Source: Tolypeutes matacus (Eukaryota; Chordata; Mammalia; Cingulata; Chlamyphoridae). From it: a stretch of 64,000 bases of DNA. The notes below the pieces were generated by a model, which did no database searches, had not been told where the DNA came from, and was given only the letters and a program-made list of their open reading frames with translations. Position numbers and translations under genes: made by a program. Positions 53,396-64,000 of this stretch are shown piece by piece (position 1 is the stretch's first letter; each line of letters starts with the position of its first letter). The stretch spans positions 5,370,815-5,434,814 of the forward strand of contig JAKSZT010054335.1 of assembly GCA_026826555.1 (NCBI GenBank), in the 5' to 3' direction.

Positions 53396-54385
53396 ACCTT
53401 AATAAATTTTAAGACATCCCATGCTCATAGACTGGAAGATTTAATATTGTCAAGATATCAATACCACCCAGAGATTTACAGAACTGACGCAATACCAATA
53501 AAAATTCCAACACCCTTCTTTGCAGAAATGAAAAAGCTAACCACCAAATACATATAGAAGGGGAAGAAACACCAAATAGCCAAAAACATCTTGAAAAAGA
53601 AAAACAAAGCTGGAGAACTCACAATTCCCCATTTCAAAACTTATTACAAAGTTACAGTAATCAAGAGTATGGCACTGACACAAAGACAGACATATAAACC
53701 AATGGAATAGAATTGGAAGCAAAGAAATAAACCCACATATCTACGGCCAACTGATTTTCAATAAGGATGCAAGTACATGCAATAGGGAAATAAGAGTCTC
53801 TTCAACAAATGGTACTGGGAAAACTGGATATCCACACACAAAGCAATGATGTTCAACCCCTTCCTCATACCATATACAAAAATTAAGACATAAATACAAG
53901 AGCCAAAACTATAAAACTCCTAAAAGAAAACATAGGGAAGCATCTTCAGGACCTTGTGTTAGGCAATGGTATCTTAGACTTTGTACTAAAAAACACACAC
54001 AAAAAAAGAAAAAATAGATAAATGGGACATAATCAAAATTAAAAATTTTGTGCAAAGTACTCCATCATGAAAGTATAAAGACAATCTACAGAATGGGAGA
54101 AAATATTTGGAAATCACATAACCAACAAGGGCTTAATATGCAGAATGTATAAAGAAATCCTACAACTACACAACAAAAAGACAAACAACCCAATCAAAAA
54201 ATGAGCAAAAGACTAGAATAGACATTTTGCCAAAGATACACAAATGGCCAAAAAGCACATGAACAGATGTGTCATTAGGGAAATGCAAATGGAATATTAG
54301 CCATTGGAAAATGCAAATCAAAATCACAAAGTGATACCATTTCACTCCCACTAAAATGGCTACTATTAAAAAATTGGAAAATATA

Positions 54386-54517
54386 GGGAGTGGATGTAGC
54401 TCAAGTGGTTGAGCACCTGCTTCCCATGTATGAGGTCCTGGGTTGGATCCCTGGTACCTCCTAAAAACAAAACAATTGATTGGTATGTATTGTGAAAAAT
54501 TTTATTTTTACCCACAA

Positions 54518-54553
<36 letters not shown>

Positions 54554-54690
54554 AACAATTGAAAAAACCAACTCTCACTTGGGAGCAGATGTAGCTCAAT
54601 AGTTGAATGCCTGCTTCCCATGTATGAGATCCTGCGTTCATTCCCTGGTACCTCCTAAGAAAATAAAAATAAATAAATAATTGGAAAATA
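54386..54690 (+). mobile_element. Dimeric tRNA-derived SINE with AACCAACTCTCA linker, interrupted
   Basis: Two units with head GGGAG(T/C)(G/A)GATGTAGCTCAA and GTACCTCCTAA ends, joined by the same AACCAACTCTCA linker (54566-54577) as the dimer at 29281-29500. An A-tailed insertion of about 75 bp (near 54481-54555) lies between the first unit and the linker, flanked by ACAATTGA on both sides. Confidence 0.8.
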
Positions 54691-55565
54691 AGCATTGGAG
54701 AGGATGTGGTAGGAATATAAAACAGTGCAGCCGCTGTGGAAAACACTTGGTGGTACCTCAGAAAGCTAAATACAGAATTATCATATGACCTGGCAATCCC
54801 ACTTCTAGGGATATACCTCTAAGAACTGAAAGCGGAGACTCAAACATATATTTGAATACCAATGTTCATAGGAATATTATTCACAATTGTCAAAAGATGA
54901 AAGCAACTGAAGTGTCCATCAACAGATGAATGGATAAACAACATGTGGTAGGACATATAATGGGATATCCTTCAGCCATAAAAGGAATGAAGTTTTACAC
55001 AAGTGACACCATGGATGAACCCTGAAGACATCATATTGAGTGAAACAAGCCAGACACAAAAAAGATAATGTCTGCTCTCACTATATGGAATAATTAGAAT
55101 ATGCAAATCCAAAGAGTTATAAACAAGAATACAGGTTACCAGGGATGGGGGGTGGATAGGGAATGGGGAGTTAATGCTTAATTGGTATAGAGTTTCTGTT
55201 TGGGGATGGTAGCACAACATTTGAATGTAATTAACACCATGGAACTGTGTATTTAAAAGTGGTTAAAAGGGAAAATTTTAGGTTGTATATATGTTGCCAG
55301 AATAAAAATGTGAATAAAAAAAAAAAAATGTGAATAAAACATAGAGCTGTACAACACAGTGAACTCTAACGTTAACTATGGATGATAAATAATAGTGTAG
55401 TTATAATAATATCATTTCATCAATTGTGAAAAAGGGACCAAACTAATGCAAAGTGTTATTAATAGGAAAAACTGTACATGAGAGGGGAGATACATGGGAA
55501 TTCCATACTTTCTGCAGGATATTTCTGCAAACCAAAAACATCTCTAATTTAAAAATTTTAATAGA

Positions 55566-56499
55566 AATTTATTTATTCTGAAGTGGAAAGATGTTTAGAA
55601 TCTATCGTTTAATAGGAAAAGTCAGGTCACAAATGGTATTTAGAATGACATTATTTTTAAAAAACATATATGTACATGTACACATACCTTAGGTAGGATA
55701 GTCACAATTGGTTAGCCATAATTTTCTCTGAATGATAAAATTTTAAGGCAAGTTTACTTTTTAAAGAAAATGATTTGAATTTTTCATAATGAGCACTTAC
55801 TACTTCACAAACAGAAAAAACAAAGCCTTCTCAGCTTAAAATGAATATAATACATTAAAATCCCAGGTGACAGTTTAGAACTTGCAAATGAACTTTACTG
55901 ATTACAATATTCCTTTCTTCCTCTAATTTGTCATTCATAACCATTAAGAGACTCCACCTTAAACCTTATATGTTTAAAAAATCATCTTGAAATTGGTGGT
56001 TTGGAATCAGCAAGTATTTTCTAACAGAAACAATATTACAAAACGCTGATTGTCTTCCAAGGACAGCGCCAAAGGTCTATCTGATCCAACATACAGAGAT
56101 AAATAAAAAACTAATCGTATTTGCCGAAATTCTAGAAGTACAGAAAAAGTGAAAGAGGAGTTTTTTCATACCATCCTGTACATAAAGGTACATTTGCAAA
56201 AATAAGTTTTAAGTATTTCCCATTGCAAGATCTGTTTTCTATTTCAGGTGCTCCACTCTTCAACAAACAAGTATCTTAGGGCTGCCCTACTAAGCACTCC
56301 CCTCAAACCTGATCTATGCTTCAAAGAACTCCACAGTAACACTGAACTGTCATACCCACATAATAGTACTGCTAGTTACTTAACATTATGTTGTGCTTTC
56401 ACCTTTTCTATTCATTTCTAAAGATTAACATATACACTTTCTACCAATTCTGCACAAGTTAACCCACATCTTTCCATTCTCTAACCTCATTTTATTTTC
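55566..56499. other. Non-coding AT-rich sequence between two LINE-1s
   Basis: Unique-looking DNA. No exon, open frame of interest or named repeat is recognised. Confidence 0.45.
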
Positions 56500-57003
56500 T
56501 GGTGACCCAGATTCAAGTTATTAACTCCGTAGGATTACACAATATATTTAGTTCATAGTAACACATTCATACAGTATTTGTCCTTTTGTGTCGGGCTTGC
56601 TTCACTCAACATAGTGTCCTCCAGGTTCATCCATGTTGCCATATGTTTTACGACTTCATTTCTTCTTACAGCTGCATAATATTCCATCGTGTGAATAGAC
56701 CACAGTTTGTTTATCCATTCATCTGTTGATGGACACCTGGGTTGTTTCCACCTTTTGGCAATGGTGAATAATGTGGTTATGAACATCAGTGTGCAGATGT
56801 CTGTTCGTGTCACTGCTCTCAGTTCTTCTGGGTATATACCCAGTAGTGGTATTGCAGGGTCACATGGCAAGTCTATATTCAACTTCTTTAGGAACTGCCA
56901 AACAGTCCTCCACAGGGGCTGTACCATCCTGCATTCCCACCAACAGTGAAGAAGTGTTCCTATCTCTCTACATCCTCTCCAACACATATAGTTCTGTCTT
57001 TTT

Positions 57004-57234
57004 TTTTTTTTTTAAGATTTTATTTATTTATCCCCCCTTGCTGCTTGTGCTTGCTGTGTCCATTTGCTGTGCGTTTTTCTGTGTCTGCTTGTCTCCCTTT
57101 GTTGGGTCGTCCTGCTGCGTCAGCTCACCGTGCTGCGCGGGCGGGCTTGCCTTCACCAGGAGGCTCCGGGAATCGAACCCGGGGCCTCCCATGTGGTAAA
57201 CGGGAGCCCTATTGATTGAGCCATATCCACTTCC
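57004..57234 (-). mobile_element. DAS-type SINE inside LINE-1
   Basis: T tail, CCCCCCTTGCTGCTTGTGCT, TGGGTCGTCCTGCTGCGTCA, GCGCGGGCGGGCTTGCCTTC and an inverted head ending CATATCCACTTCC. Duplicated CTGTCTTTTT at 56994-57003 and 57235-57244. L1 ORF2 resumes on both sides. Confidence 0.9.
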
Positions 57235-58603
57235 CTGTCTTTTTAATAGTGGCCATTCTAAGAGATGTGATGTGATACCTCATTGTAGTTTTGATTGACA
57301 TTTCCCTAATCACTAATGATGTTAAACATTTTTTAATTTGTTTTTTCGCCATTTGAATTTCTTCTTTGGACAAATGTCTATTCAAGTCTTTTGCCTATTT
57401 TTTAATCTGGTCGCTTGTCTTTTTATTGTTCACTTGCATGGTCTCCTTATATATCATGGATATCAAACCCTTACCAGATGCATCATTTCCAAATATTTTC
57501 TCCCACTGTATCGGCTGCCTTTTCACCCTTTTGACAAGGTCGTTTGAGGTGCTCATGTGTTTAATTTTGAGGAGATTCCAGTTATCTATTTTTTCTTTTG
57601 TTGAGCATGCTTTGGGTGTTAAGGTCCAAAAACCACCACCTACAAGGCCTTTTACATGTTTCCCTACATTTCCTTCTAGGAGTTTTACGGTCCTGGCTTT
57701 TGTATTTAGGTCTTTGATCCATTTTGAATGGATTTTTGTATAGGGAGTGAGATAGAGGTCCCTTTTCATTCTTTTGCTTATGGATATCCAATTGCCCCAG
57801 CACCATTTTTTGAAGAGACTGTTTTGCCCCCTTAACATGGCATTGTTAGGTTTGTCGAAAACCAGTTGGCTGTAGAGGTGAGGGTTTATTTTTAGACTCT
57901 CAATTCTATTCCATTGACTGATGTGTATCTTTATGCCAATACCATGCTGTTTTGACTATTGTAGTTTTGTGATATGTTTCAAAGTCAGGCAGTGAAATTC
58001 GACCCACATTTTCTTTTTTTTTTAATTGGTATTACACTGAATCTATAAATCAGTTTGGGTAGGATTGATATCTTCATGATAGTCATCCAATACATGAACA
58101 TGGAATCTCTTTCCATTTGTTTAGGTCTTCATTGATTCCTTTTAGCATTGTTTTGTAGTTTTCTGCATATAGGCCTTGTATGTCTTTCGTTAAATTGATT
58201 CCTAGGTATTTGAGTCTTACTGCTGCTATTGTAAATGAATATTTTCCCCTGATTTTCTCAGATTGTTTAATACTAGTGTAGAGAAACACTGCTGATTTTT
58301 GCATGATCTTGTATCCTGCCACTTTGCTGAACTCGTTTATTAGCTCAAGGAACTTCGTCATAGATATTTCAGAATTTTCTAAATATAGGATCATGTCATC
58401 CACAGTGAGAGTTTTACTTCCTCTTTTCCTATGGGATGCTTTTTTTTTTTTTTTTGTCTAATTGCTCTAGCTAGAATTTCTAGCATAATGTTGAATAACA
58501 ACAGTGACAGTAGGCATCCTTGATGTGTACTCCATCTTAGAGGGGAAGCTTTCAACCTTTCTCCACTACATACAATGTTGGCTGTGGGTTTTTCATATAT
58601 GCC

Positions 58604-59111
58604 TGTATTAGTCAGCCAAAGGGGTGCTAATGTGAAATACCAAAAATGGGTTGGTCTTTATAAAGGGTATTTATTTGGGGTATAAGTCCACAGATACCAG
58701 GCCATAAAGCATTAAGTTTCTTCTCTCACCACAGTCCATTGCCATGTGTTAGAGCAAGACAGCTGCCGGCATTTGCCAGGGTTCAGGCTTCTGGGGTTCC
58801 TCTCTTCCCGGGGCTGCGTTTCTCTCCGGGCTTAGCTCCTGTTTCCTCCACGAGGTCAGCTGCAGACGATCAGGCGAACGGCTTGCTTCTCTTCCCCTGG
58901 GGCCTTCTTTCCAACATCAAAACTGCTTCGCAAAAGACTAACTCAACTGTCCTTTGCCTTGCCTTTAATATTCAATTTCCCACCCACCAAGGGGTGGGGC
59001 TCAACGCCCTAATCCTAACCTAATCATGCCCAGATTAACAGATCAGTTTACAAGCATGATCCAATTATATTTTTGGAATTCATAATTACATCAAATTCCC
59101 CAACGGTTACA
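58604..59111 (-). mobile_element. Solo LTR inside LINE-1, exact 5-bp target duplication
   Basis: 508 bp, starts TGTATTAGTCAGCCAAAGGG and ends GGTTACA on the plus strand; sense minus. Exact 5-bp duplication ATGCC at 58599-58603 and 59112-59116. ERV-L and ERV1 elements typically make such duplications. Confidence 0.88.
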
Positions 59112-59610
59112 ATGCCCTTTATCATATTGAAGAATTTTCCTTCTATTCCTCTCTTTCAAAGTATTTTTATCAAGAAAGGATGCTGGATTTTGTTGAATGC
59201 CTTTTCTGTGTCGATTAAGATGATCATATGGTGTTTTTCTTCAACTTGTTAATGTGGTGTATTATGTCAATTGATTTTCTTATGTCGAACAACCCTTGCA
59301 TACCAGGAAAAAATCCCACTTGGCCATGGTCTATCAGTCTTTTGATATGCTGTTGGATTCTATTTGCAAGTATTTTGTTGAGAATTTTTGCATCTCTGTT
59401 CACTAGAGAAATTGATCTGTAATTTTCTTTTCTTGTAGTCCCTTTATCAGGCTTTGATATTAGGGTGGTATTGACTTTATTGGGTAATTTTCCCTCCTCT
59501 CCAATTTTTTTGGAAGAGTTTAAACAAGATTGAGGTTAATTCCTGAAATCTTGGTAGAATTCAACTGTGCAGCCACTTGGTCCTGCGCTTTTCTTTGTTG
59601 GGAGATTTTA

Positions 59611-61169
59611 TTTGCAAAGTATTCCTTTTTATTAAATTATAAAACTAACTTATCAATACACACTTTTGGAAATAAAATGTATTTTGGGTATTTGCTTTTG
59701 TGGAACATATGGTTTTAAACAAACAAGACAAAAAAAAATTTCTATACCAACTTCTTGGTTTTCAAGCTATTTAGCATTTATAGCCAAACTACCAAGTATA
59801 TCTATTTTATATACAGCCCAAGTTTATGGGAAAATATTACAAAGACAAATGCCTTGAAAAGATGAAACTGTGCAAGGAAAACCATTAGATATTAAACTGG
59901 TATAAAAATTTAGTCAAAATAATTTTTAGTCCATTACGGCTTTGCATAAAGCTTAGGAGGAAGGAAATTTAAGACATTTCTCATGAAAGGCACTTAGAGA
60001 GGTGTAATAAAATACTTCTTTGAATTTAGTTGCGTCCAACTGTATTTTTCATTCCTTTTTTTCCCCCACATTCTGCCTCACTGAAACAGTCCTTGAAGGC
60101 AGCTATTAATGAAGAAAAATAGTTATCACTTCTTAATATATGTGTCAAATATACGAAAACAGAATTAATACAGATTTTGGTCCACTGAAGCAAGTAACAG
60201 TGTCAGACTACCGTGTGTCTCTTAATTCTGAGCAAAAAGACAAATCCCCTTAACCCAGTATCACAAACAGAGCCTTCAGTTCTTAATTTGTATTGCCTGT
60301 CCCCCCGGTTCCCCACGCAAAGAACATGACCTCAGGCCCCACCCTCATCTCCACAGTGCATTTTAACCGGAAAAGAGCTGTCCTGTGGCTGGGTGGGAGT
60401 GTCATTCTGACACAGCTGCAGGTGGGCAGGGAAGAGGTGATTCGCAGACGCCTACAGCTCCGTGTCGCGGGATCGGGAAACCTGGCCGTAATACCCGGCC
60501 GCGAATGCTCCCACAGCTGCTGGCGGTCTTCTTCCTCCTCGGCGTCGCTGTCGTAACTGCCTCTGGTGTCCTGATAGAGTCTGGAAGGCGCTTTCTGTGG
60601 CTCAGGGGGTCTGAAACTTGTACACTGGGGCAGGCCAGGCTCTGGCTTGTGTGTTTTGATGGGGACTGCGTGGATATCAGGATGCTTCTGCGCAATTTCA
60701 ATCCTTGCATTCTGTGCTGCTTGGAGCTCTTGCATTCTCCGTAATCTTGCCTTGTGATCCATCTTCTCAAATATTTTGACTTTGCCCAGGACGGATTTGG
60801 GAGTGTTCTCTTGTTCCTCATTGCCCTCTCCCACCTCCTCACCCTCCAGGGAAGGGACGGGAGTGGAGGGCTTCAGAATAGAGCGCCTGAGGAAGGCTTT
60901 GCTGCGATAGGAGGAGGATAACCTTTGGTAGGTGCTACAGGAATTTCTGAGGGGTTTGACTTGTATTCATAAGATTTGGGGAAGTCAAAGGATTCGTCTC
61001 TGTTTTGTGTTTTGACCTTAGGCGGCTCTGGCTCGAATGCTGGGGGCGGGCTACTGTCCCGAAGTTGATCTCTGCTAGCAGCCCTCCTCATCTGAGCTTG
61101 TGGCTCTGGGCTGGACTTCCTTATGCTCTCCTCATGCTGCACTGGCTCGGAGCAGCAGGTGATGGAAGG
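59611..61169 (-). pseudogene. TJP2 (ZO-2) processed pseudogene, C-terminal part and 3' UTR
   Basis: Intronless copy of the 3' end of the mRNA for tight-junction protein ZO-2. Recognisable from 61169 downwards: [76 protein letters not shown] and [17 protein letters not shown], then in another frame a final DTEL before TAG (60452-60454). DTEL is the PDZ-binding end of ZO-2. At least two frameshifts separate the frames. Bases 59611-60451 are 3' UTR with an AATAAA near the end but hardly any A tail. A perfect 13-bp duplication TTGGGAGATTTTA at 59598-59610 and 61170-61182 proves insertion into the L1. Confidence 0.88.
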
Positions 61170-61815
61170 TTGGGAGATTTTAGATGACGGATTCAACCTC
61201 TTTAAGTGTGACTAGTTTGTAAAGTTCTTGTATCTCTTGTAGCATCAGTGTAGATTGTGTGTTTTTAGGAATTTGTCCGTTTCATCTAGGTTGCCTAGTT
61301 TGTTGGCAAACAGATGCTCATAATATTCTCTTATGATCCTTTTCATTTCTGTGGGGACACTCATAACTTCCCCCTTCACTTCTGATTTTGTCTTCTCTTT
61401 TTTTCTTTGTTAGTCTAGTTAAGAGATTGGCAATTTTATTATCTACTCAAAGAACCAGTTTTTGGTTTTGTTGATTTTGTTGTTGTTCTCAATTTCATTT
61501 ATTTCTCCTCTACTCATTATTTCTTTCCTTCTGCTTGCTTTGGGAATTGTCTGCTGCTCTTTTTCTAATTTCTTCAGATGTTCATTTAGATCTTCGATTT
61601 TAACTTTCTTCTTTTTTAATATAGGCGTTTAGGGACTATGAATTACCCTCTCACAACTACCTTTGCTGTATATCCCATAAATTTTGATAAGCTGTGTTCT
61701 CATTTTCATTCGTCTCAATATATTTACTAATTTCACTTACAATTTCTACATTGACCCACTGATTAGTTAGGTGTGTTGTTCAGCCTCCACACATTTACGA
61801 TTTTACTTCTTTCCA

Positions 61816-61911
61816 TTTTTTTTTTTTTTTTTTTACCGGGAGGTCCCGGGGATCGAACCCAGGTCCCTCCATATGGCAGACGGACGCCCAGCCATTTGAG
61901 CCACACAACCC
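61816..61911 (-). mobile_element. DAS-type SINE inside LINE-1
   Basis: T tail, ACCGGGAGGTCCCGGGGATC, CATATGGCAGACGGACGCCC and TTTGAGCCACA in inverted order. Same short subfamily as 18464-18556. Target duplication not clear. Confidence 0.85.
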
Positions 61912-62236
61912 CCCATCTATTATTGATTTCGTTTCATTCCATTATGATCTGAGAAGGTGCTTTGTATAATTTCAATTTTTTTATATTTATTGAGACCTGC
62001 CTTGTGACCTAACAGGTGGTCTACACTGGAGAAAAATCCATGAGCACTTCAAAAGAATGTATAATCCACTGAGTTTGGGTGCTACCTTCTGTATATGTCT
62101 GTTAGGTCTAGCTTGTTTATCATATTCTTCAAGTTATTTCCTTGTTGATCTTTTGTCTAGTTGTTCTATTTAGTGATGTGAGTGGATGTTGAAGTCTCCA
62201 ACTATTATTGCAGAGATTTCTATTTCTCCCTTTAGG

Positions 62237-62331
62237 TTTTTTTTTTTTTGAGGTACCAGGGGCTGGGGATTGAACCCAGGACCTTGTATGTTGGAAGCCG
62301 GCGCTTAACCACTAAGCCACATCAGATCCTC
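62237..62331 (-). mobile_element. Short tRNA-derived SINE, with an adjoining partial copy
   Basis: T tail, GGTACCAGGGGCTGGGGATT, GGACCTTGTATGTTGGAAGC and CCACTAAGCCACATCAGATC in inverted order, like the copy at 17274-17384. A further fragment, GTTTAGGAGGCACCAGGAGC at 62375-62396, looks like the tail-proximal part of another copy. Confidence 0.8.
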
Positions 62332-62534
62332 TGGGTTGCTTTTTTTCATTTTTTTGTGCTTGTTTTTGTTGTTGTTTAGGAGGCACCAGGAGCTTAACCT
62401 GTCTCCTTTTAACTTTGCCACAGTTTGCCTCATGTATTTTGGGGCATCCTGGTTAGGTGCATAGATATTTATTACTATTATTTTGTCCTGGTGTATTATC
62501 ACTTTTATTAATATATAATGGTCTTCTGTATCTC

Positions 62535-63124
62535 TGTAGCCGTTTGAGTTTATGAATCCCAAAAACAGAAAGATTATATTTGTAAACTAATCTATTCCTC
62601 TGGGTGTGATACCCTTTGATTGTATTGAATTCAAAGGATTTAAGTTTACTTAATAAAATCAATTTAAGGCTTTTGATTTGACCGCATCAGTAGGGCGTGA
62701 CTCAGGTTGAGTGTCCACGCCCTTGGTGGTCTGATATGAATGACACTCACTCAAGAAGACACAGGGAAGAGGAGAGAACTTTGTCACTTTTTATCCTGTA
62801 GCCCCAGGGAGAGAGAAACCATTTGTTTGAAAGCTTACAGAGACAGTTGAGAAGAGAGCTGAGACTGGTATAGAAAGCCCAGAAAGAAATGAGCACTATG
62901 CCGGGAGAGAGAGGACCGAAAGCCCAGAGGGAAAGGAAAGACAGGCAGAGATCAGTGACCATCTTGCTTCAACATGTGGCCAACTGACTTTTATAAGAAA
63001 GCAACCTTGAACTGGACTCTTTAGGGCCTTGTAACTGTAAGCTTTTACCCAAAATAAATACCCTTTATAAAAGCCAACAGATTTCTGGTACTTTGTATCA
63101 GTACCCCTTTGGCAAACTAATATA
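62535..63124 (+). mobile_element. Solo LTR inside LINE-1 (sense +)
   Basis: Begins TGTAGCCGTTTGAGTTTATG and ends near CAAACTAATATA, with AATAAATACCC near 63053. The flanks ATCTC and GTCTC agree at four of five positions. Same orientation and subfamily as 44433-45084. Confidence 0.78.
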
Positions 63125-63471
63125 GTCTCTCATAACTATTTTGCATTTTAAGTCCATTTTGTCTGACATTAGTATAACTACCCCTGCTCTTTTTTGGTTA
63201 CTGTTTGCATGGAGTATCTTTTTCCAACCTTTCACTTTCAGCCAGTTTGTATCCCTGGGTCTAAGGTAAGTCACTTGTAGGCAGCATATGGATGGCTCGT
63301 TTTTTTAAATCCATTCTGTCAGCCTATATCTTTTGATTGAGGACTTTAATCCATTCACATTCAATATTACTGTAAATGCATTATTTACTTCTACCATTTT
63401 ATTCTTTGGTTCTCATGTCATATCTTACTTTCGCCTATCTTTTTACTCATCCTTTCTGCTATTCTTGCCTT

Positions 63472-63921
63472 CTACACTCTCCTCCAAGCCTCTCTCTCCT
63501 GTCTTTTGCTGTCAGGCTGTAAGGCTACCTCTCCCGTTAACATATCCTGCAAAGGTGAATTCTTTTTAATGAACTCTCTTAGTTTCTGTTTGTTTGTGGA
63601 TCTTTTAAACTCACCTTCATATTTGAAGGACAATTTTGCTGGATACAGAATTCTCGGCTGGCAGTTTTTCTCTTTCAGTATCCTAATTGTATCATACCAC
63701 TGTATTCTCACCTCCATGGTTTCTGATGAGAAATCTGCACTAAGACTTACTGGACATCCCTTGTATGTGACGGTTTGCTTCTCCCTTGCTGTTCTCAGAA
63801 TTTTCTCTTTATCTCTGATGTTTGACATTCTAAGTAGTATGTGTCTTGGAGTAGGTCTACTCGCATTTATTCTGATAGGGGTATGCTGTGCTTCTTGGGC
63901 ATGTGTGTTCATTACTTTCAT
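63472..63921 (-). pseudogene. LINE-1 ORF1 C-terminal domain remnant (149 residues open)
   Basis: Frame with RPTPRHILLRMSNIRDKEKI, YKGCPVSLSADFSSETMEVR and ILYPAKLSFKYEGEFKRS, the RNA-binding end of the L1 ORF1 protein. The upstream part lies nearer the window edge and is not in this frame. The end runs close to the expected ORF1 stop. Part of the larger antisense L1. Confidence 0.85.
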
Positions 63922-64000
63922 GAGTTGGAAATTTTTCAGCCATTATTTCCTCAAATACTCTTTCTGCCCCTTTCCCCTTCTTCTTCTTCAACTTCCATCA

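Larger units (their letters stand above)
52660..55565 (+). mobile_element. LINE-1, 3' half of ORF2 plus 3' UTR
   Basis: Plus-strand ORF2 landmarks: ATAGAAAATCCAGAAGACTC, CTAGGAATAAATTTAACCAA, ACATCCCATGCTCATAGACT, CAAAGTTACAGTAATCAAGA, GACCTGGCAATCCCACTTCT and an L1 3' UTR with ATTGTATATATGTTG. Interrupted by a SINE dimer (52957-53395) and two further SINE units. Many stops; inactive. Confidence 0.88.
56500..64000 (-). mobile_element. LINE-1, ORF1 end through ORF2 (antisense, heavily interrupted)
   Basis: Reading on the minus strand from the right edge: the ORF1 C-terminal domain, then ORF2 down to its 3' end near 56553, which encodes LPCDPAIPLLGIYPEELRAV and DEWINKLWSIHTMEYYAAVR. After removing inserts the element has about 4.3 kb in the window. 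Inserts, left to right, are a SINE (57004-57234), an LTR (58604-59111), a TJP2 retrocopy (59611-61169), SINEs (61816-61911, 62237-62331) and an LTR (62535-63124). Stops and frameshifts are numerous. It continues past the window. Confidence 0.9.

Noticed and set aside
60283..61196. TJP2-like frames as exons of a real gene
   Set aside because: Insert lies inside a LINE-1 with perfect duplications, lacks introns and splice sites and has frameshifts.
37279..64000. NKTR first coding exon somewhere in this range
   Set aside because: I looked for a sequence that could encode the conserved N-terminal segment before GRIMFQLF with a correct donor and found none by eye.

Overview
This is mammalian nuclear DNA, most likely from an armadillo (Xenarthra, Dasypus-like). 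The main evidence is the many tRNA-derived SINEs of the DAS type (opening GGGAAGCGGCTGTGGCTCAA, B box GGTTCGGTTCCC). Several carry long perfect target-site duplications, so they are fairly young. LINE-1, ERV-L-like LTRs, MIR and L2 fragments fill most of the rest.

The only host gene I can build with confidence is NKTR (NK-tumour recognition protein, a large RS-domain cyclophilin) on the minus strand. Fifteen coding exons run from 37278 down to the stop codon at 7579-7581, followed by a 3' UTR ending near 4840. They sum to 4337 coding nt. Reading frame and splice phase agree at every junction. Only the first coding segment (about 58 nt by phase and homology, giving about 1464 residues in total) is missing; it should lie beyond base 64000. 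Bases 1-160 are a CpG island with an inverted CCAAT box. By gene order in other mammals (NKTR followed by ZBTB47) this is probably the ZBTB47 promoter, but no ZBTB47 coding sequence is visible.

Layout: 1-160 CpG island; 160-4835 GC-rich intergenic DNA with MIR and a SINE dimer; 4836-37278 NKTR; 37279-64000 a repeat-dense stretch, presumably NKTR intron 1 or upstream DNA. That stretch holds several LINE-1 pieces, five related LTRs, an ERV-L 5' end (LTR, primer-binding site, gag remnant), three processed pseudogenes (HSPE1, GRSF1, TJP2), a U4 snRNA retropseudogene and many SINEs. The right end is one antisense LINE-1 split by a TJP2 retrocopy, two LTRs and several SINEs.

I found no new gene system. 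The most informative points are the nested-insertion history, a SINE placed against the acceptor of NKTR's largest exon, the frame-neutral RS-tail exons, a 30-nt NKTR exon inside the cyclophilin domain, and two dimeric SINE architectures.
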